NCBI RefSeq assembly: GCF_001039355.2 | Contig: NW_019775512.1 | Span: 282,880 to 346,879, forward strand | Origin: Lingula anatina | Lineage: Eukaryota; Brachiopoda; Lingulata; Lingulida; Lingulidae | Direction of reading: 5' to 3' | Length of the DNA stretch: 64,000 nucleotides | In this document: in pieces, positions 63,436-64,000 of the stretch | How positions within the stretch are numbered: the first letter of the stretch is position 1 | Layout of the letters: each line of letters opens with the position of its first letter | Notes under the pieces: generated by a model | Seen by the model: only the letters and a program-made list of their open reading frames with translations | Database searches by the model: none | What the model was told of the DNA's origin: nothing | Program-made: the position numbers and the translations under genes

Positions 63436-64000
63436 TTTTTATGTACAGACACAGATGTGTCTGTACATATTGCTGTCACCTGCGTCTGTTGTCGGCATCG
63501 CCGTCATCGCCATCGGCGCCGTGCACTTTCATTGTAAACACGATAAGTGGAAGGCAGTTTTACTCTTTGGCTTTATATTTATAGAGCTGATGAATATTCA
63601 TAAAACGCAGGCCAAGTTCGAAAATCAGCATGATCGGGCCATTATTGTAGTAGTTATGCTGTTTTTTCACTTTTCAGCATATATGCAACAATGTAAACAC
63701 ATTTCAAGGAAAACCGATAGGCAGGTTGTCATAAAACTCACAGGAGTAATCAATCTTACTAAAACGCAGGTCAAGTTCAAAAATCAGCATGATCGGGCCA
63801 CTATTTTAGTAGTTATGCTTTTTTATGTACAGACACAGATGTGTCTGTACATATAGCCATCACCTGCGTCTGTCGTCGCCGTTGCCGTTGCCGTTGCCGT
63901 TGGCGTGCACTTTTACCGTAAACACGATAAGTGGAAAACGGTTTTACGTGTTGACTTGAAACTTACAGAACTGATGAACATTCATAATATTCAGGTCAAG
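63436..64000 (+). repeat. dispersed repeat with two 384-bp units, cut by the window end
   Basis: The palindrome-like tatgtacagacacagatgtg / tctgtacata starts units at 63440 and 63824 (period 384). Each is followed by a gtcgcc/gccgtt-rich run and a 'aaacacgataagtggaa' block. A block like aaaacgcaggccaagttcga with tcagcatgatcgggcc also repeats inside (63601 and 63762). Related, inverted, to 1660-1865. The open frame 63431-63856 is an accident of the repeat. Confidence 0.75.

Noticed and set aside
63431-63856. 141-residue open frame after the last lectin-CUB exon
   Set aside because: It covers two repeat units and encodes the same peptide start twice; a by-product of the dispersed repeat. It is not a transmembrane tail of the gene.

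Overview
This is a window of animal nuclear DNA. Genes are split by GT-AG introns of a few hundred bases to about 3 kb, and the introns and spacers are AT-rich and full of miniature inverted-repeat elements, retroelement debris, microsatellites and one 25-base N gap. The proteins are orthologues of vertebrate genes (NCOA4, DAPP1, KAT8) plus an exon-shuffled lectin/CUB/sushi/EGF/HYR protein. Together these suggest a marine invertebrate bilaterian with a compact genome. An invertebrate deuterostome such as amphioxus or a hemichordate is my first guess and a lophotrochozoan is possible; the species cannot be fixed from the sequence alone.

Layout. 0-3.9 kb: repeats, including a degenerate tandem array and the N gap. 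4.9-13.0 kb, minus strand: NCOA4, the ferritinophagy receptor, in six coding exons. 13-16.9 kb: palindromic elements and a dead LINE fragment. 16.9-20.2 kb, plus: a calcineurin-B-like EF-hand protein whose calcium loops are all degenerate. 21-25.5 kb: a nest of transposable elements, namely a decayed DDE transposase on the minus strand broken by a solo LTR and by a 1.5-kb mosaic retroelement insertion flanked by 17-bp direct repeats. 27.7-32.5 kb, plus: a small death-domain protein. 33.8-39.8 kb, minus: DAPP1 (SH2 + PH adaptor), with three nested inverted-repeat elements and a perfect 51-bp inverted repeat in its introns. 40.4-44.5 kb, plus: KAT8/MOF histone acetyltransferase, divergent from DAPP1 across a gap of about 580 bp. 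45.9 kb to beyond the window end, plus: a secreted or cell-surface protein of at least 1,580 residues (signal peptide, C-type lectin, LDLa, three CUB, four sushi, two EGF, four sushi, two HYR, one sushi-like and a tandemly duplicated terminal unit).

I joined exons by hand. In every gene the reading phase closes exactly: NCOA4 681 aa, EF-hand protein 212 aa, death-domain protein 148 aa, DAPP1 247 aa, KAT8 455 aa. The genes belong to unrelated pathways (iron turnover, calcium-type signalling, death-domain signalling, phosphoinositide signalling, chromatin, extracellular recognition). This is a normal eukaryotic neighbourhood, not an operon-like system. The less ordinary material is the lectin-CUB-sushi-HYR gene and its fused terminal duplication, the degenerate EF-hand protein, the repeat copies of the KAT8 tail, and the nested mobile elements.
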